DNA of 64,000 nucleotides from JAJPHY01 sp040754475 (GCA_040754475.1 JBFMCN010000007.1:10425-74424), one strand, 5' to 3'; positions 1-7,923 are shown, counted from the stretch's first letter. Notes: generated from the letters alone by a model not told the origin. Numbers and translations: made by a program.

Positions 1-135
1 GTCGCCCGGCTGGATCCGGGCCTGGAGCTCAGGGTCGACGAGGTCGCCGGCGCGTGGGCGCGTGTGACCGCATCGAACGGCTGGACAGGATGGGTGGACG
101 GGCGGCTGCTGGTACAGATGGGAGGCGGCTCGTGA
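1..135 (+). CDS. C-terminal end of an SH3b-domain protein (partial)
   Basis: The window opens inside a reading frame that ends at the TGA at 133-135. The 44 visible residues contain GAWARVTASNGWTGWV, the pattern of the last strands of a bacterial SH3 (SH3b) domain, in which paired tryptophans follow a W-x-x-V core. SH3b domains usually bind cell-wall peptides or act as extracellular modules, so an exported wall-associated protein is likely, but its N-terminus is outside the window. Its stop overlaps the GTG start of yidD (GTGA), so the two are probably cotranscribed. Confidence 0.6.
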   Translation, partial: VARLDPGLELRVDEVAGAWARVTASNGWTGWVDGRLLVQMGGGS

Positions 136-368
136 GCGAGCAGGTCGCGCGAGGGGCGGCCTCCCGCTTCGCCGTTCGGTTCGTCCAGACGTACCGGGCG
201 CGCGTCGGCCCCGGGCTGGAAGCGCGCTGCCGGTTCGAGCCGTCCTGCTCGACGTACGCGCTGGAGACCTACGGCAAGCTGGGGTTCGTCCGAGCGACCG
301 CGAAGACCCTCCGACGGCTAACGCACTGCCGCGCCGGCTATCGGGGCGATCGGATCGATCCACCCTAG
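132..368 (+). CDS. yidD: Membrane protein insertion efficiency factor YidD
   Basis: This 78-residue protein belongs to the YidD family, small membrane-associated proteins that help YidC insert inner-membrane proteins. The family pattern is visible: a short amphipathic N-terminus, then RFEPSCSTYALE and a C-terminal HCRAGYRGDRIDPP segment close to the usual C-x-P-x-x-x-G-x-D-P-x-P ending. The GTG at 132 is chosen because GGAGG lies just upstream and it gives the usual family length; the frame stays open upstream to an ATG at 54, but that would add about 26 unrelated residues. In many actinobacteria yidD sits with rnpA and yidC; here it is next to folP instead. Confidence 0.9.
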   Translation: MSEQVARGAASRFAVRFVQTYRARVGPGLEARCRFEPSCSTYALETYGKLGFVRATAKTLRRLTHCRAGYRGDRIDPP

Positions 369-420
369 ACCGGAACCCGACTCCGAGGATCGCGGCCCGC
401 GCGATCGCTACCATGAGCGT

Positions 421-1272
421 GTGGTGGGCGGCGGGCTCGTCTGGAGGTGCGGCGACCTCGTGCTCGACTGCGCCGAGCGGACGCTCATCATGGGGATCCT
501 GAACGTGACGCCCGACTCCTTCTCCGACGGGGGCCGCTACTTCGATCACGCCGCGGCGGTCGAGCATGCCGCTCGAATGGTCGACGAAGGCGCCGACATA
601 ATCGACGTTGGAGGCGAGTCGACGCGCCCCGGGTCGGATCCGGTCCCCGCCGCCGAGGAGCGCGACCGCGTCGTGCCCGTCGTCGAGGCGCTCGCCTCCA
701 GGGTGTCCGTCCCGATCTCGGTCGACACCCGCAAGGCTGAGGTCGCTCGCGAGGCGCTCGGTGCGGGGGCGAAGATAGTCAACGACGTAACGGCGGGCGC
801 CGATACGGAGATGTTCGACGTCGTCAAGGACGCGGGAGCCGGTCTCGTGCTGATGCACATGCTGGGCGACCCGAAGACGATGCAGGAGGCGCCCCGCTAC
901 GGAGACGTCGTGGCGGAGGTAAGGGAGTTCCTCCGTGAGCGGATCGGGGCCGCGGAGTTCGCTGGTGTCCCGTACGAGGCTCTGTGCATCGACCCCGGCA
1001 TCGGGTTCGGCAAGGATCTCGTGCACAACCTCGTCATCCTGAAACGGCTGGAGACGTTTGCCGAACTTGGACGTCCGGTGCTCGTAGGCCCGTCCCGGAA
1101 GCGCTTCATCGGTGCGATCCTGGACCTCCCTGAAGGTGAGCGGATCGAGGGCACCGCCGGTGCCGTCGCGTGGTCCGTCGCGCATGGTGCAAACGTCGTC
1201 CGAGTCCACGACGTGAAGGAGATCATCCGGGTCGTCCGCGTCGTTGACGCTATCGTGAGGGCGGACGCATGA
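421..1272 (+). CDS. folP: Dihydropteroate synthase
   Basis: FolP condenses 6-hydroxymethyl-7,8-dihydropterin pyrophosphate with p-aminobenzoate to give 7,8-dihydropteroate, a cytosolic step of folate synthesis. The 283-residue TIM-barrel protein carries the diagnostic motifs NVTPDSFSDGG (about residues 28-38), DVGGESTRPGS (62-72), a DTRKAEVA strand and, near the C-terminus, GPSRKRFIG, whose lysine and arginine contact the substrate. The GTG at 421 (or GTG 424) opens the frame; the ATG at 413 is in another frame. The gene starts an operon-like run in which each stop overlaps the next start, and the ATGA overlap with the downstream hydrolase implies translational coupling. Confidence 0.97.
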   Translation: MVGGGLVWRCGDLVLDCAERTLIMGILNVTPDSFSDGGRYFDHAAAVEHAARMVDEGADIIDVGGESTRPGSDPVPAAEERDRVVPVVEALASRVSVPISVDTRKAEVAREALGAGAKIVNDVTAGADTEMFDVVKDAGAGLVLMHMLGDPKTMQEAPRYGDVVAEVREFLRERIGAAEFAGVPYEALCIDPGIGFGKDLVHNLVILKRLETFAELGRPVLVGPSRKRFIGAILDLPEGERIEGTAGAVAWSVAHGANVVRVHDVKEIIRVVRVVDAIVRADA

Positions 1273-2171
1273 GTGGGCCCGAGAAACGACGGTTCCGCGT
1301 GTCGGCCGGCGAGCTCGCCTACACGGAGCTAGGCGATCCTGAGAACCCGGCGGTCGTGTTCATCCACGGGTTCCCCACATCCTCGTTCCTCTGGCGCGGG
1401 TTCCTGCCGATGTTCGCACCCTGGATGCGGGCGATCGCGCTGGACATGATGGGTGCCGGGGACTCGGACAAGCCGGAGGACGAGGATCTCTCGATCCGAG
1501 CTCAGGCGCGGTACGTACGCGAGCTGCTCGACGGCCTCGGCATCAAGGAGTTCGCGGTCGTCGGCCACTCTACCGGCGGCGGGGTCGCGCAGCTGCTCGC
1601 CCTGGAGGGCGGGGTTCGCGCGATGGTGCTGATCGACTCGATCGCGTTCGACGCCTGGCCGGCGGAGAACACCCGCGACATCCAGGGCGCGGGGTTCGTG
1701 ACCGTAACCGAAGTGATGGTCTACGCGGTCGTGCGCCTGGCGTTCGAGTTCGGGATAGAGCGCAAGTCGCAGGTCACCGACGAGATCCTCGAGGAATACA
1801 GGCGACCGTGGACGGGCGAGGAGGGGGTGGCTGCGTTCCGGAGATGGGTCCGGTCGTTCGACGGTGTGGGTCTCGTGGGACTTGAGGAGGAGCTCGGCCG
1901 GCTCGAATGCCCCGTGCTGATCCTCTGGGGGGAGAACGACCCCAACTTCGCGGTCGAGGTCGCGGAGCGGTTGCACGCTGCGATCCCGACATCCACGCTT
2001 GCGATCCTGCCCGGTTGCTCGCACTTCCTGCCTGAGGACGCTCCCGAGACGATCGCGCCGATGATCCTCCACTACCTGCGCTCGGAGTACCTCGGCCATC
2101 CGCACTCGCACGGCGAGCGGACGGAGGGCCGCGCGCAGCCGGAGCGGAGGCCGATCGGGGGGGAGGAGTGA
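1269..2171 (+). CDS. Alpha/beta-fold hydrolase in the folate operon
   Basis: A 300-residue alpha/beta hydrolase. The nucleophile elbow GHSTGGG places the serine at residue 101, the oxyanion loop is HGFP (33-36), and a plausible triad is completed by Asp224 in WGENDPN and His252 in GCSHFLPED. The family covers esterases, epoxide hydrolases, haloalkane dehalogenases and C-C hydrolases; a haloalkane-type Trp or Asp nucleophile is not present, so an esterase or lipase-like reaction is most likely, with substrate unknown. It overlaps folP by ATGA upstream and folB by GTGA downstream, so it is made with folate enzymes, but no known folate step requires this fold. The C-terminal 30 residues are charged and probably disordered. 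Confidence 0.85.
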   Translation: MSGPEKRRFRVSAGELAYTELGDPENPAVVFIHGFPTSSFLWRGFLPMFAPWMRAIALDMMGAGDSDKPEDEDLSIRAQARYVRELLDGLGIKEFAVVGHSTGGGVAQLLALEGGVRAMVLIDSIAFDAWPAENTRDIQGAGFVTVTEVMVYAVVRLAFEFGIERKSQVTDEILEEYRRPWTGEEGVAAFRRWVRSFDGVGLVGLEEELGRLECPVLILWGENDPNFAVEVAERLHAAIPTSTLAILPGCSHFLPEDAPETIAPMILHYLRSEYLGHPHSHGERTEGRAQPERRPIGGEE

Positions 2172-2524
2172 CCACGTCGAGGTTGTTCCTGACGGGGGTC
2201 CGGGCAAGCGGACGCCACGGCGCGAACGTCGGCGAGAAGGACCGCTTGCAGGAGTTCGTGGTTGACCTCGACGTGGAAGTCGAGGTGACGGGAGACCGGA
2301 TCTCCGGGACGTCGGACTTCCGCGAGCTGATCCGGGTTGCCCGGGAGGTCGTGGCGGGTGGGTCGTTCGAGCTGCTCGAATCCATGGCCGAGGCCGTCGC
2401 GGGCGCAGTCGCCCATCAGGCCGGCGTCCTCCGCGCGACGGCTGTCGTCCACAAGCCCGCTGCGGCCGCTTCTAACGACATCCAGGGCGTCGCCGCCGCC
2501 GCCACCGTCGATTCGCAAGGCTGA
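2168..2524 (+). CDS. folB: Dihydroneopterin aldolase
   Basis: FolB cleaves 7,8-dihydroneopterin to 6-hydroxymethyl-7,8-dihydropterin and glycolaldehyde. At 118 residues it has the usual length of this small tunnelling-fold enzyme. Visible signatures are GVRASGRHGANVGEKDRLQEF near the N-terminus (family pattern G-x-x-x-x-x-x-H-G-x-x-x-x-E), the strand VVDLDVEVEV, and SFELLESMAEAVA, whose Glu belongs to the pterin-binding helix. The GTG start overlaps the hydrolase stop. FolB supplies the substrate for FolK encoded 12 bases downstream. Confidence 0.95.
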   Translation: MTTSRLFLTGVRASGRHGANVGEKDRLQEFVVDLDVEVEVTGDRISGTSDFRELIRVAREVVAGGSFELLESMAEAVAGAVAHQAGVLRATAVVHKPAAAASNDIQGVAAAATVDSQG

Positions 2525-2536
2525 TCTGCGGGCGAA

Positions 2537-3043
2537 ATGGCCGTGTCGGCGTACCTGGGGCTTGGCTCCAACCTGGGGGATCGGCTGGCGAACCTCCAAC
2601 GCGCCGTCACTCTGCTGGCGGCGCATGACGGTCTGGACGTGGTGCGTTCGTCCCGCGTCTACGAAACGGATCCCGTCGGAGGTCCACCGCAGCCCGAGTA
2701 CCTGAACGCCGTTCTGGAGGTCCAGACCGCCCTGTCGCCCCGCGAGCTGCTGGGCACGTGCCAGGGCGTCGAGAACGAGCTGGGAAGGGTCCGCGCCGAG
2801 CGGTGGGGCCCGCGGACGATCGACGTCGACGTGCTTACCTACGCGGACGAAACCGTGGACGAGCCCGACCTGAGCATCCCGCATCCACGGATGCACGAGC
2901 GGGGATTCGTGCTGTTGCCTCTTTCCGAGCTGGATCCCGACCCCCCGCTCCCCGATGGGCGGCGCCTCGCCTCCTTGCGCCTCGGCCCCGGCGTGGTCAT
3001 CGGTGTGCGGCCATACGCTCCTCCCTTGCGGGTGGGAAGGTAG
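2537..3043 (+). CDS. folK: 6-hydroxymethyl-7,8-dihydropterin pyrophosphokinase
   Basis: FolK (HPPK) transfers pyrophosphate from ATP to 6-hydroxymethyl-7,8-dihydropterin, giving the substrate of FolP. The 168-residue protein shows the family blocks in order: YLGLGSNLGDR, YETDPVGGPPQPEYLNAV, the ATP and magnesium block RWGPRTIDVDVL with its two aspartates, and IPHPRMHERGFVLLPL. It follows folB by 12 bases. Together with folP and folB it covers the late pterin branch; folE (GTP cyclohydrolase I) and folC are not in the window. Confidence 0.97.
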   Translation: MAVSAYLGLGSNLGDRLANLQRAVTLLAAHDGLDVVRSSRVYETDPVGGPPQPEYLNAVLEVQTALSPRELLGTCQGVENELGRVRAERWGPRTIDVDVLTYADETVDEPDLSIPHPRMHERGFVLLPLSELDPDPPLPDGRRLASLRLGPGVVIGVRPYAPPLRVGR

Positions 3044-3094
3044 GTTCGCCCCCCGGCTCGGGAGCATGGGTGGAGCGCCCTCCTTCCGAATTGG

Positions 3095-3100
3095 GATACT
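3095..3100 (+). promoter_or_regulatory. Candidate -10 box (GATACT) for a leaderless start
   Basis: GATACT lies 7 bases before the ATG at 3108, where no Shine-Dalgarno sequence is visible. This spacing would put the transcription start on or next to the ATG. No convincing -35 box was found. This is an inference from spacing only. Confidence 0.3.
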
Positions 3101-3107
3101 CGGCCTC

Positions 3108-3971
3108 ATGGACGTTGCGGTGGTCGGCGCCGGAACGGTTGGGACCGCTCTTGCGTTCAGGCTCCGCGAGGCCGGGCATCGCATCCTGGCCGTCTCGGGG
3201 GGCTCATCGACGGCAGAGCGTGCCGCCACCTACCTCCCGGGGGTGCCGGTCCTCGGTCCTGCCGACGCCGCCCGCGAGGCCGAAGTCGTGTTGATAGCGA
3301 CCCCCGACGACCGGATCGGCCGAGCATGCGAGTCGCTCGCCCGGGCGGACGCGCTCAGAGACGGCGGAGCCGTGGCTCACGTCTCGGGGGCTACCTCGCT
3401 CGACGTGCTGTCCGCTGCCGGATCGGCCGGCGCCATGGTCCTGTCGATCCACCCTTTGCAGACGTTGCCGAGCGTCGATGTAGCGCTCGCAAGGCTGCCC
3501 GGCAGCGCGGTCGCCGTGACAGCCCTCTCGGAGTCGGGCTTCCTCCTTGGAGAGCGCCTGGCCGTCGACATCGGTGGGCGCCCGTTCCGGCTGGCCGACG
3601 AAGCCAAGCCGCTCTATCACGCCGCCGCGGTGTTCGCCTCGAACTACGTCGTCTCGGTCGCGGCGCTCGCCGAGGAGCTGTTCGGGAAGGCCGGTCTGGC
3701 CGAACCGGTGGACGCGTTCCTACCCCTCTCACGCGCCGCCCTCGACAACGTCGAGGCGACGGGGACGGCTGCTGCCCTGACGGGCCCCGTGGTTCGGGGA
3801 GACGCGGGCACGGTGTCGCTGAACCTCGATGCGCTCGCCGGTCGTCTGCCCTCGGCGATCCCGGCCTACGTGGCGCTCGCCGGGGTCGCGCTCGGCCTCG
3901 GCGAACGCTCGGGCCGATTGTCGCCCGAGGGGCGCGCCGCGGTGGAGGAGGTGCTCGACCGTTGGAAGTGA
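3108..3971 (+). CDS. Rossmann-fold/DUF2520 protein upstream of panC
   Basis: A 287-residue protein that begins with a dinucleotide-binding glycine motif, VAVVGAGTVGTALAF, and continues with the conserved HPLQTLP and YHAAAVFASNYV blocks of the Rossmann-like/DUF2520 family. The family resembles ketopantoate reductase and pyrroline carboxylate reductase in fold and is very often found between folK and panC. It may therefore supply pantoate in place of PanE, but this is inferred from context. The ATG at 3108 is preferred because the glycine motif then starts at residue 3; in-frame starts at 2955 and 3066 would add unrelated sequence overlapping folK. Its stop overlaps the panC start (GTGA). Confidence 0.85.
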   Translation: MDVAVVGAGTVGTALAFRLREAGHRILAVSGGSSTAERAATYLPGVPVLGPADAAREAEVVLIATPDDRIGRACESLARADALRDGGAVAHVSGATSLDVLSAAGSAGAMVLSIHPLQTLPSVDVALARLPGSAVAVTALSESGFLLGERLAVDIGGRPFRLADEAKPLYHAAAVFASNYVVSVAALAEELFGKAGLAEPVDAFLPLSRAALDNVEATGTAAALTGPVVRGDAGTVSLNLDALAGRLPSAIPAYVALAGVALGLGERSGRLSPEGRAAVEEVLDRWK

Positions 3972-4813
3972 CCCGCACGGTCGCAGCCGCTCGGGATGCC
4001 TGTGACCGGGCGCGTTCGCGCGGGCAGTCCGTCGGCTTCGTGCCGACCATGGGCGCGCTGCACGATGGACACACATCGCTGGTCAAAGAAACCCGCGCGG
4101 AGTGCGACTTCGTGGTCGTCTCGATCTTCGTCAACCCGCTGCAGTTCGGTCCGTCGGAGGACTTCGCCGCCTACCCGCGTGACGAGCAGAGCGATCTTCA
4201 AGCGCTGGAGGCGATAGGAGCCGACATGGTGTTCCTGCCGAGCGTCGAGGAGATGGAGCCCGTGCGGCCGCCGGAGGTTCTCGTGGATCCGGGGGCGCTC
4301 GGCGAGCGGCTGGAGGGAGCCAGCCGGCCCGGTCACTTCCGAGGGGTCGCGACCGTGGTGGCGAAGCTCTTCAACGTGGTCGGACCGTGCCGCGCCAATT
4401 TCGGGGAGAAGGACGCGCAGCAGCTCGCACTCGTGCGGCGCCTCGTGCGCGACCTCGGTTTCCCGGTGGAGATCGTCGCGTGCCCCACCGTTCGAGAGCC
4501 CGACGGGCTGGCGATGTCGTCTCGCAACGCCTACCTCTCTCGCGAAGAGCGGGCGGCGGCTGGCTGCCTGTTCCTCGCGCTGTCCGAAGCGGCTGAGATG
4601 GTCAGAGGCGGGGAGCGCGATGCCACCAAGCTCGTGGCCCTCATGGCGCGCCAGATCGGCGCCGCATCCGTCCCACAACTCGACTACGCGGCCATCGTCG
4701 ACGAGGAGACGTTCGAGGAGGTTCGCGAGATCGTCCGCCCGGCGCGGGCCCTGGTCGCAGCACGGTTCGGCCGAGCGCGCCTCATCGACAACCTGGCTTT
4801 GCCGCTGCCCTGA
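3968..4813 (+). CDS. panC: Pantothenate synthetase
   Basis: PanC joins D-pantoate and beta-alanine using ATP to form pantothenate, via a pantoyl-adenylate. The 281-residue protein has the nucleotidyltransferase signature VPTMGALHDGH (HDGH at about 32-35, the HIGH equivalent), the pantoate-binding block NFGEKDAQQL, and the KMSKS-like loop MSSRNAYLS. The GTG at 3968 is selected because it overlaps the previous stop by four bases and gives the usual length; the frame stays open far upstream but that extension is composition noise. No panD (aspartate decarboxylase) follows, although it often lies between panC and coaX. Confidence 0.95.
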   Translation: MTRTVAAARDACDRARSRGQSVGFVPTMGALHDGHTSLVKETRAECDFVVVSIFVNPLQFGPSEDFAAYPRDEQSDLQALEAIGADMVFLPSVEEMEPVRPPEVLVDPGALGERLEGASRPGHFRGVATVVAKLFNVVGPCRANFGEKDAQQLALVRRLVRDLGFPVEIVACPTVREPDGLAMSSRNAYLSREERAAAGCLFLALSEAAEMVRGGERDATKLVALMARQIGAASVPQLDYAAIVDEETFEEVREIVRPARALVAARFGRARLIDNLALPLP

Positions 4814-4899
4814 TCGGGGGTTTCGAATCCCCATCGCGTGTCGGCACGCTCCCGGTCGGGGAGAATGGGGCGCCGGTTCGTTCGGGAGGCGTCGGTAGC

Positions 4900-5682
4900 G
4901 TGCTGCTGGCAGTGAACGTTGGAAACACGAACACGGTGCTGGGCGTCTTCCACGGCGCCGAGCTGAAGTGGCACTGGCGCATGTCCACCGATCCCGAGCG
5001 GACCGCCGACGAGCTGGCGGTGGTCTTCAGTGGGTTCCTCGAGCAGCAAGATCTGTCCTTCACGAGGCAGATCACAGGCGTTGTGATCTGCTCGGTCGTG
5101 CCGACGTCGACGCGGGCGCTGCGGGAGATGACCGAGCGGTACTTCCACTTCCCGCCCGTGGTCGTGGAGCCGGGCACGCGGACAGGCGTCCCGATCCTGA
5201 CGGACAATCCGCGCGAGGTCGGAGCCGACCGGATCGTGAACGCCCTCGCCGCGTATCACCGGTATGGCGGTCCGTGCATCGTCATCGACTTCGGGACGGC
5301 GACCACGTACGACGTGGTCTCCGCGAAGGGCGAGTTCCTCGGGGGCGCGATCGCGCCCGGTGTGCAGGTCGCGAACGAGGCCCTGTCGGCGGCAACGGCG
5401 AGGCTGCCGCAGGTCGAGCTGCACCCGCCGCGATCCGTGACCGGGCGAAACACCATCGAGGCGATCCAGTCGGGGCTGCTGTACGGGGCCGCCGCAGAAA
5501 CCGACGGCATGATCGACCGTCTCCGGGCGGAGCTCGGAGGGAAGGCGACGGTCGTGGCGACGGGGGGTCTCGCGCCCGTGGTCGTTCCGCACTGCACGGG
5601 TGTCGATCACCACGACGAATGGCTCACGCTCGAGGGGCTGCGGCTGGTCTTCGAGAAGAACGTCGGGTCATTGGATGAGTGA
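4900..5682 (+). CDS. coaX: Type III pantothenate kinase
   Basis: CoaX phosphorylates pantothenate, the first step of coenzyme A synthesis; it belongs to the acetate kinase/Hsc70/actin superfamily. The 260-residue protein has the family blocks: an N-terminal VGNTNTV phosphate loop, GADRIVNALAA, and DFGTATTYDVV. In the first block residue 6 is Asn (LLAVNVGNT) where the family normally has a metal-binding Asp; the codon is AAC. A GTG start at 4900 is supported by GGGAGG at 4884-4889. It lies 86 bases after panC and overlaps lysS by 8 bases. With panC it forms a pantothenate-to-CoA pair. Confidence 0.93.
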   Translation: MLLAVNVGNTNTVLGVFHGAELKWHWRMSTDPERTADELAVVFSGFLEQQDLSFTRQITGVVICSVVPTSTRALREMTERYFHFPPVVVEPGTRTGVPILTDNPREVGADRIVNALAAYHRYGGPCIVIDFGTATTYDVVSAKGEFLGGAIAPGVQVANEALSAATARLPQVELHPPRSVTGRNTIEAIQSGLLYGAAAETDGMIDRLRAELGGKATVVATGGLAPVVVPHCTGVDHHDEWLTLEGLRLVFEKNVGSLDE

Positions 5683-7156
5683 CGAGGGCTTCCGCGAGCA
5701 ATCGGTGCTGCGTGCCCGGCGCGAGAGCCTCGAACGTCTGCGCTCGATGGGCGTCGAGCCCTTCGCGTTCGGCTTCGATCCGGACGCGCACGCGGCGGAC
5801 CTGAACGAGCGATACGCGGGGCTCGCGGCAGACCAGGTGACCGACGATCGGTGCTCGGTCGCGGGCCGCATCATCCTCGCACGGCGCTTCGGCAAGCTCA
5901 CGTTCTTCACGCTCCGCGACGGGACAGGGGACATCCAGCTGTTCTGCACAGGCGAAGATCTCGGGCCCGAGCTGCTCGCGCTTCTCGACGAGGTCGACCG
6001 GGGCGACATAGTCGGGGTCCGCGGAAGGATCATGACGACGAGGAGGGGCGAGCTCTCTATCCGGGTCGACGAGCTCGTGATCCTGACGAAGTCGCTGCGT
6101 CCGCTGCCGGAGAAGTGGCATGGGCTGAAGGACCCGGACCTTCGGCAGCGCCTGCGCTATCTGCATCTGGCCACGGACCTCGAGTACCGGCGTGTCGTCC
6201 GTGCGCGCGCTCGGGCTCTCGGGGCGCTTCGGCGCGTGCTCGACGAGCGGGGCTTCGTGGAGGTCGAGACGCCGGTGCTGCAGTCGAGCGCAGGCGGTGC
6301 CATCGCCCGTCCATTCGTGACGCACCATCGTGCGCTCGGCATCGACCTGTATCTGCGGATCGCGCTCGAGCTGTACCTGAAGCGCCTGCTCGTAGGTGGC
6401 CTTGAGCGTATCTACGAGATCGGAAGGAACTTCCGAAACGAAGGGATCGACCGCAACCACAACCCCGAGTTCACGATGCTCGAGGTCTACGGGGCTTACG
6501 GCGACTGCTTCTCGATGATGGATCTTGGGCAGGCGCTTGTGCGGGAAGCGGCAAGAGCCGTGCGCGGTTCGCTCCGCTTCGAGTACCAGGGGCGGGCTCT
6601 CGACCTCGGATCGGAATGGCGCCGAGCAACGCTCCTCGAGCTGGTCAGTGAGGCAACCGGCGAGGACATAGCGCTCGACCGGCCGGATCTCGCGGAAGTC
6701 GCGCGAACGCACGGAGTCGATGTCCGCCCCTCGTGGGGTCCCGGGAAGATAGCGCTCGAGCTGTACGAGAAGCTCGTCGAGGGACACCTGTGGGAACCCA
6801 TCTTCGTCACGGATCTCCCGCGAGAGGTGTCACCGCTGGCGCGTCCGCACCGCTTCACGCCTGGGGTCGTCGAGCACGTGGACCTCGTGATTGCGGGCAT
6901 GGAGATCATCCCGGCCTATTCCGAGCTGTCGGACCCGGACCAGCAGCGGCGGAGCTTCGAGATCCAGGCCGAGGCACGGTCGAGGGGCGAGGAGGAGACC
7001 CACCCGATGGACGAGGAGTTCCTCACAGCCCTCGAGCACGGGATGCCGCCGGCGGGAGGGCTCGGCCTCGGGGTCGATCGCTTGCTCGTCATCCTCGCGG
7101 ACGTGCCGTCTATCCGCGACGTGATCCTGTTCCCACACCACCGTCCTGAGGACTGA
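5675..7156 (+). CDS. lysS: Lysyl-tRNA synthetase, class II
   Basis: LysRS attaches lysine to tRNA-Lys. The 493-residue protein has an N-terminal OB-fold anticodon-binding domain (about residues 50-150, including FFTLRDGTGDIQLFC) and a class II catalytic domain with motif 2 (GRNFRNEGIDRNHNPEF) and motif 3 (GLGLGVDRLL). The ATG at 5675 overlaps the end of coaX by 8 bases and removes an unrelated 25-residue extension. The first residues are slightly shorter than in the E. coli enzyme, as is common. The 3' end overlaps a convergent receiver-domain gene by 47 bases. Confidence 0.97.
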   Translation: MSDEGFREQSVLRARRESLERLRSMGVEPFAFGFDPDAHAADLNERYAGLAADQVTDDRCSVAGRIILARRFGKLTFFTLRDGTGDIQLFCTGEDLGPELLALLDEVDRGDIVGVRGRIMTTRRGELSIRVDELVILTKSLRPLPEKWHGLKDPDLRQRLRYLHLATDLEYRRVVRARARALGALRRVLDERGFVEVETPVLQSSAGGAIARPFVTHHRALGIDLYLRIALELYLKRLLVGGLERIYEIGRNFRNEGIDRNHNPEFTMLEVYGAYGDCFSMMDLGQALVREAARAVRGSLRFEYQGRALDLGSEWRRATLLELVSEATGEDIALDRPDLAEVARTHGVDVRPSWGPGKIALELYEKLVEGHLWEPIFVTDLPREVSPLARPHRFTPGVVEHVDLVIAGMEIIPAYSELSDPDQQRRSFEIQAEARSRGEEETHPMDEEFLTALEHGMPPAGGLGLGVDRLLVILADVPSIRDVILFPHHRPED

Positions 7157-7541
7157 GGGCGGGCGAGCCCCCGTCGGAGTCGGCGGCCTCGTGAAGCACG
7201 ATCACGAGGTCCTCCAGCGCGACGCCCTTGGCGAGGAACCCCGAAGCTCCGGCCGTCCGCGCCTCCTTCTCGACGCCGGGATCGGCGTGCGCCGTCAGGA
7301 TGACCACGGGGAGGTCCGGTCTTCGTCTGTGGATCCTTCGCATGGCCTCGATGCCGCCCAGGTCCGGCATCGACAGATCCATCAGGACGAGGTCCGGCTG
7401 GAGCACCTCTGCCTGCTTCGTGGCGGCGATGCCGCCGCCCGCTTCCCCTGCTACTTCGATGCTGTCCACCATCTTCAGGGCGGACGTAAGAGCCCGGCGG
7501 AACGCCGGGTGGTCGTCAACGACCAGCACCCGCAACGCCAT
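7110..7541 (-). CDS. Stand-alone receiver-domain response regulator
   Basis: A 143-residue single receiver (REC) domain. The acidic pocket is Asp9/Asp10 (VVDDHPAF), the phosphoacceptor is Asp55 in LMDLSMPDL, and the switch residues are Thr83 (ILTAHAD) and Lys105 (FLAKGV). The sequence resembles the receiver part of NarL/FixJ regulators, but there is no helix-turn-helix: after the domain comes about 25 residues of Gly/Ser-rich tail. It would act by protein contact or as a phosphate relay. Its last 47 bases run under the 3' end of lysS on the other strand; no kinase gene is adjacent. The histidine kinase at 16088-18283 is the only one in the window. Confidence 0.85.
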   Translation of the reverse strand: MALRVLVVDDHPAFRRALTSALKMVDSIEVAGEAGGGIAATKQAEVLQPDLVLMDLSMPDLGGIEAMRRIHRRRPDLPVVILTAHADPGVEKEARTAGASGFLAKGVALEDLVIVLHEAADSDGGSPALSPQDGGVGTGSRRG

Positions 7542-7789
7542 CGTCTCCTAACAGGGAAGGATCCGGGGGGAAGGCGCCCTTGACAACCTCGCCGCCAATC
7601 TTGCCCGAGGGGTCTCCCACGAGGCAACGGGCCGTTTGGGGGAACTTCCCTGGCCCGAAAGGGTGATAGCCGTGCTGGCCGGATGGCTCTTCAGTTCGGC
7701 GCCCGTCGTTCCGACGCTGCTTCCTGGGGCCGTTCACGTGCACCGATCCGTGCTCGGGGGGCGCTTCCGGGCGAATGAGGGGGCAGGGG
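7542..7789. other. Non-coding region between divergent receiver gene and clpC
   Basis: Together with the clpC leader this leaves about 380 bases without a convincing gene. A 66-codon open frame at 7636-7836 has no ribosome site, no recognisable domain and runs across the clpC promoter and hairpin, so it is not called. The region presumably carries the promoters for the leftward receiver gene and the rightward clpC gene. I see no clear ClgR or HspR operator. Confidence 0.4.
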
Positions 7790-7795
7790 TATACT
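7790..7795 (+). promoter_or_regulatory. Candidate clpC -10 box (TATACT)
   Basis: TATACT is the best -10 match upstream of clpC. It would give a transcript beginning near 7802 with a leader of about 120 bases that starts with the hairpin at 7806-7843. No matching -35 box is obvious, so an activator such as ClgR may be needed; that is inference. Confidence 0.4.
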
Positions 7796-7805
7796 GGCTT
7801 GCGTG

Positions 7806-7843
7806 GGGCGCTTCGGGGCGCGGAGAGCGCCGTTGAAGCGCCC
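7806..7843 (+). promoter_or_regulatory. Two-part hairpin in the clpC leader
   Basis: The arms GGGCGCTTC (7806-7814) and GAAGCGCCC (7835-7843) are perfectly complementary. Nested inside are GGCGC (7817-7821) and GCGCC (7827-7831) closing a 5-base loop. The element sits between the -10 box and the clpC start, about 80 bases before the ATG. It could regulate mRNA stability or translation, or be a DNA dyad bound by a regulator. Confidence 0.5.
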
Positions 7844-7923
7844 GACCCGCCTCGGGGGGAGGACGTGGTCCAGCGATCCCCGAGACGCCTGAGCAGGCGG
7901 GCATAGGCCCGGAGGACGCTTAC

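Noticed and set aside
3326..3967. N-terminal extension of panC by about 214 codons
   Set aside because: It runs through the DUF2520 gene in another frame and is Arg-rich; PanC family length fits the GTG at 3968.
4812..4835. A T-arm-like sequence (GGGGG-TTTCGAA-TCCCC) after panC that could be a tRNA remnant or attachment site
   Set aside because: No acceptor, D or anticodon arms can be drawn around it and no repeat of it was seen; it is more likely a weak hairpin by chance.
7636..7836. 66-codon open frame upstream of clpC
   Set aside because: No ribosome site or recognisable domain, and it crosses the clpC -10 box and leader hairpin.
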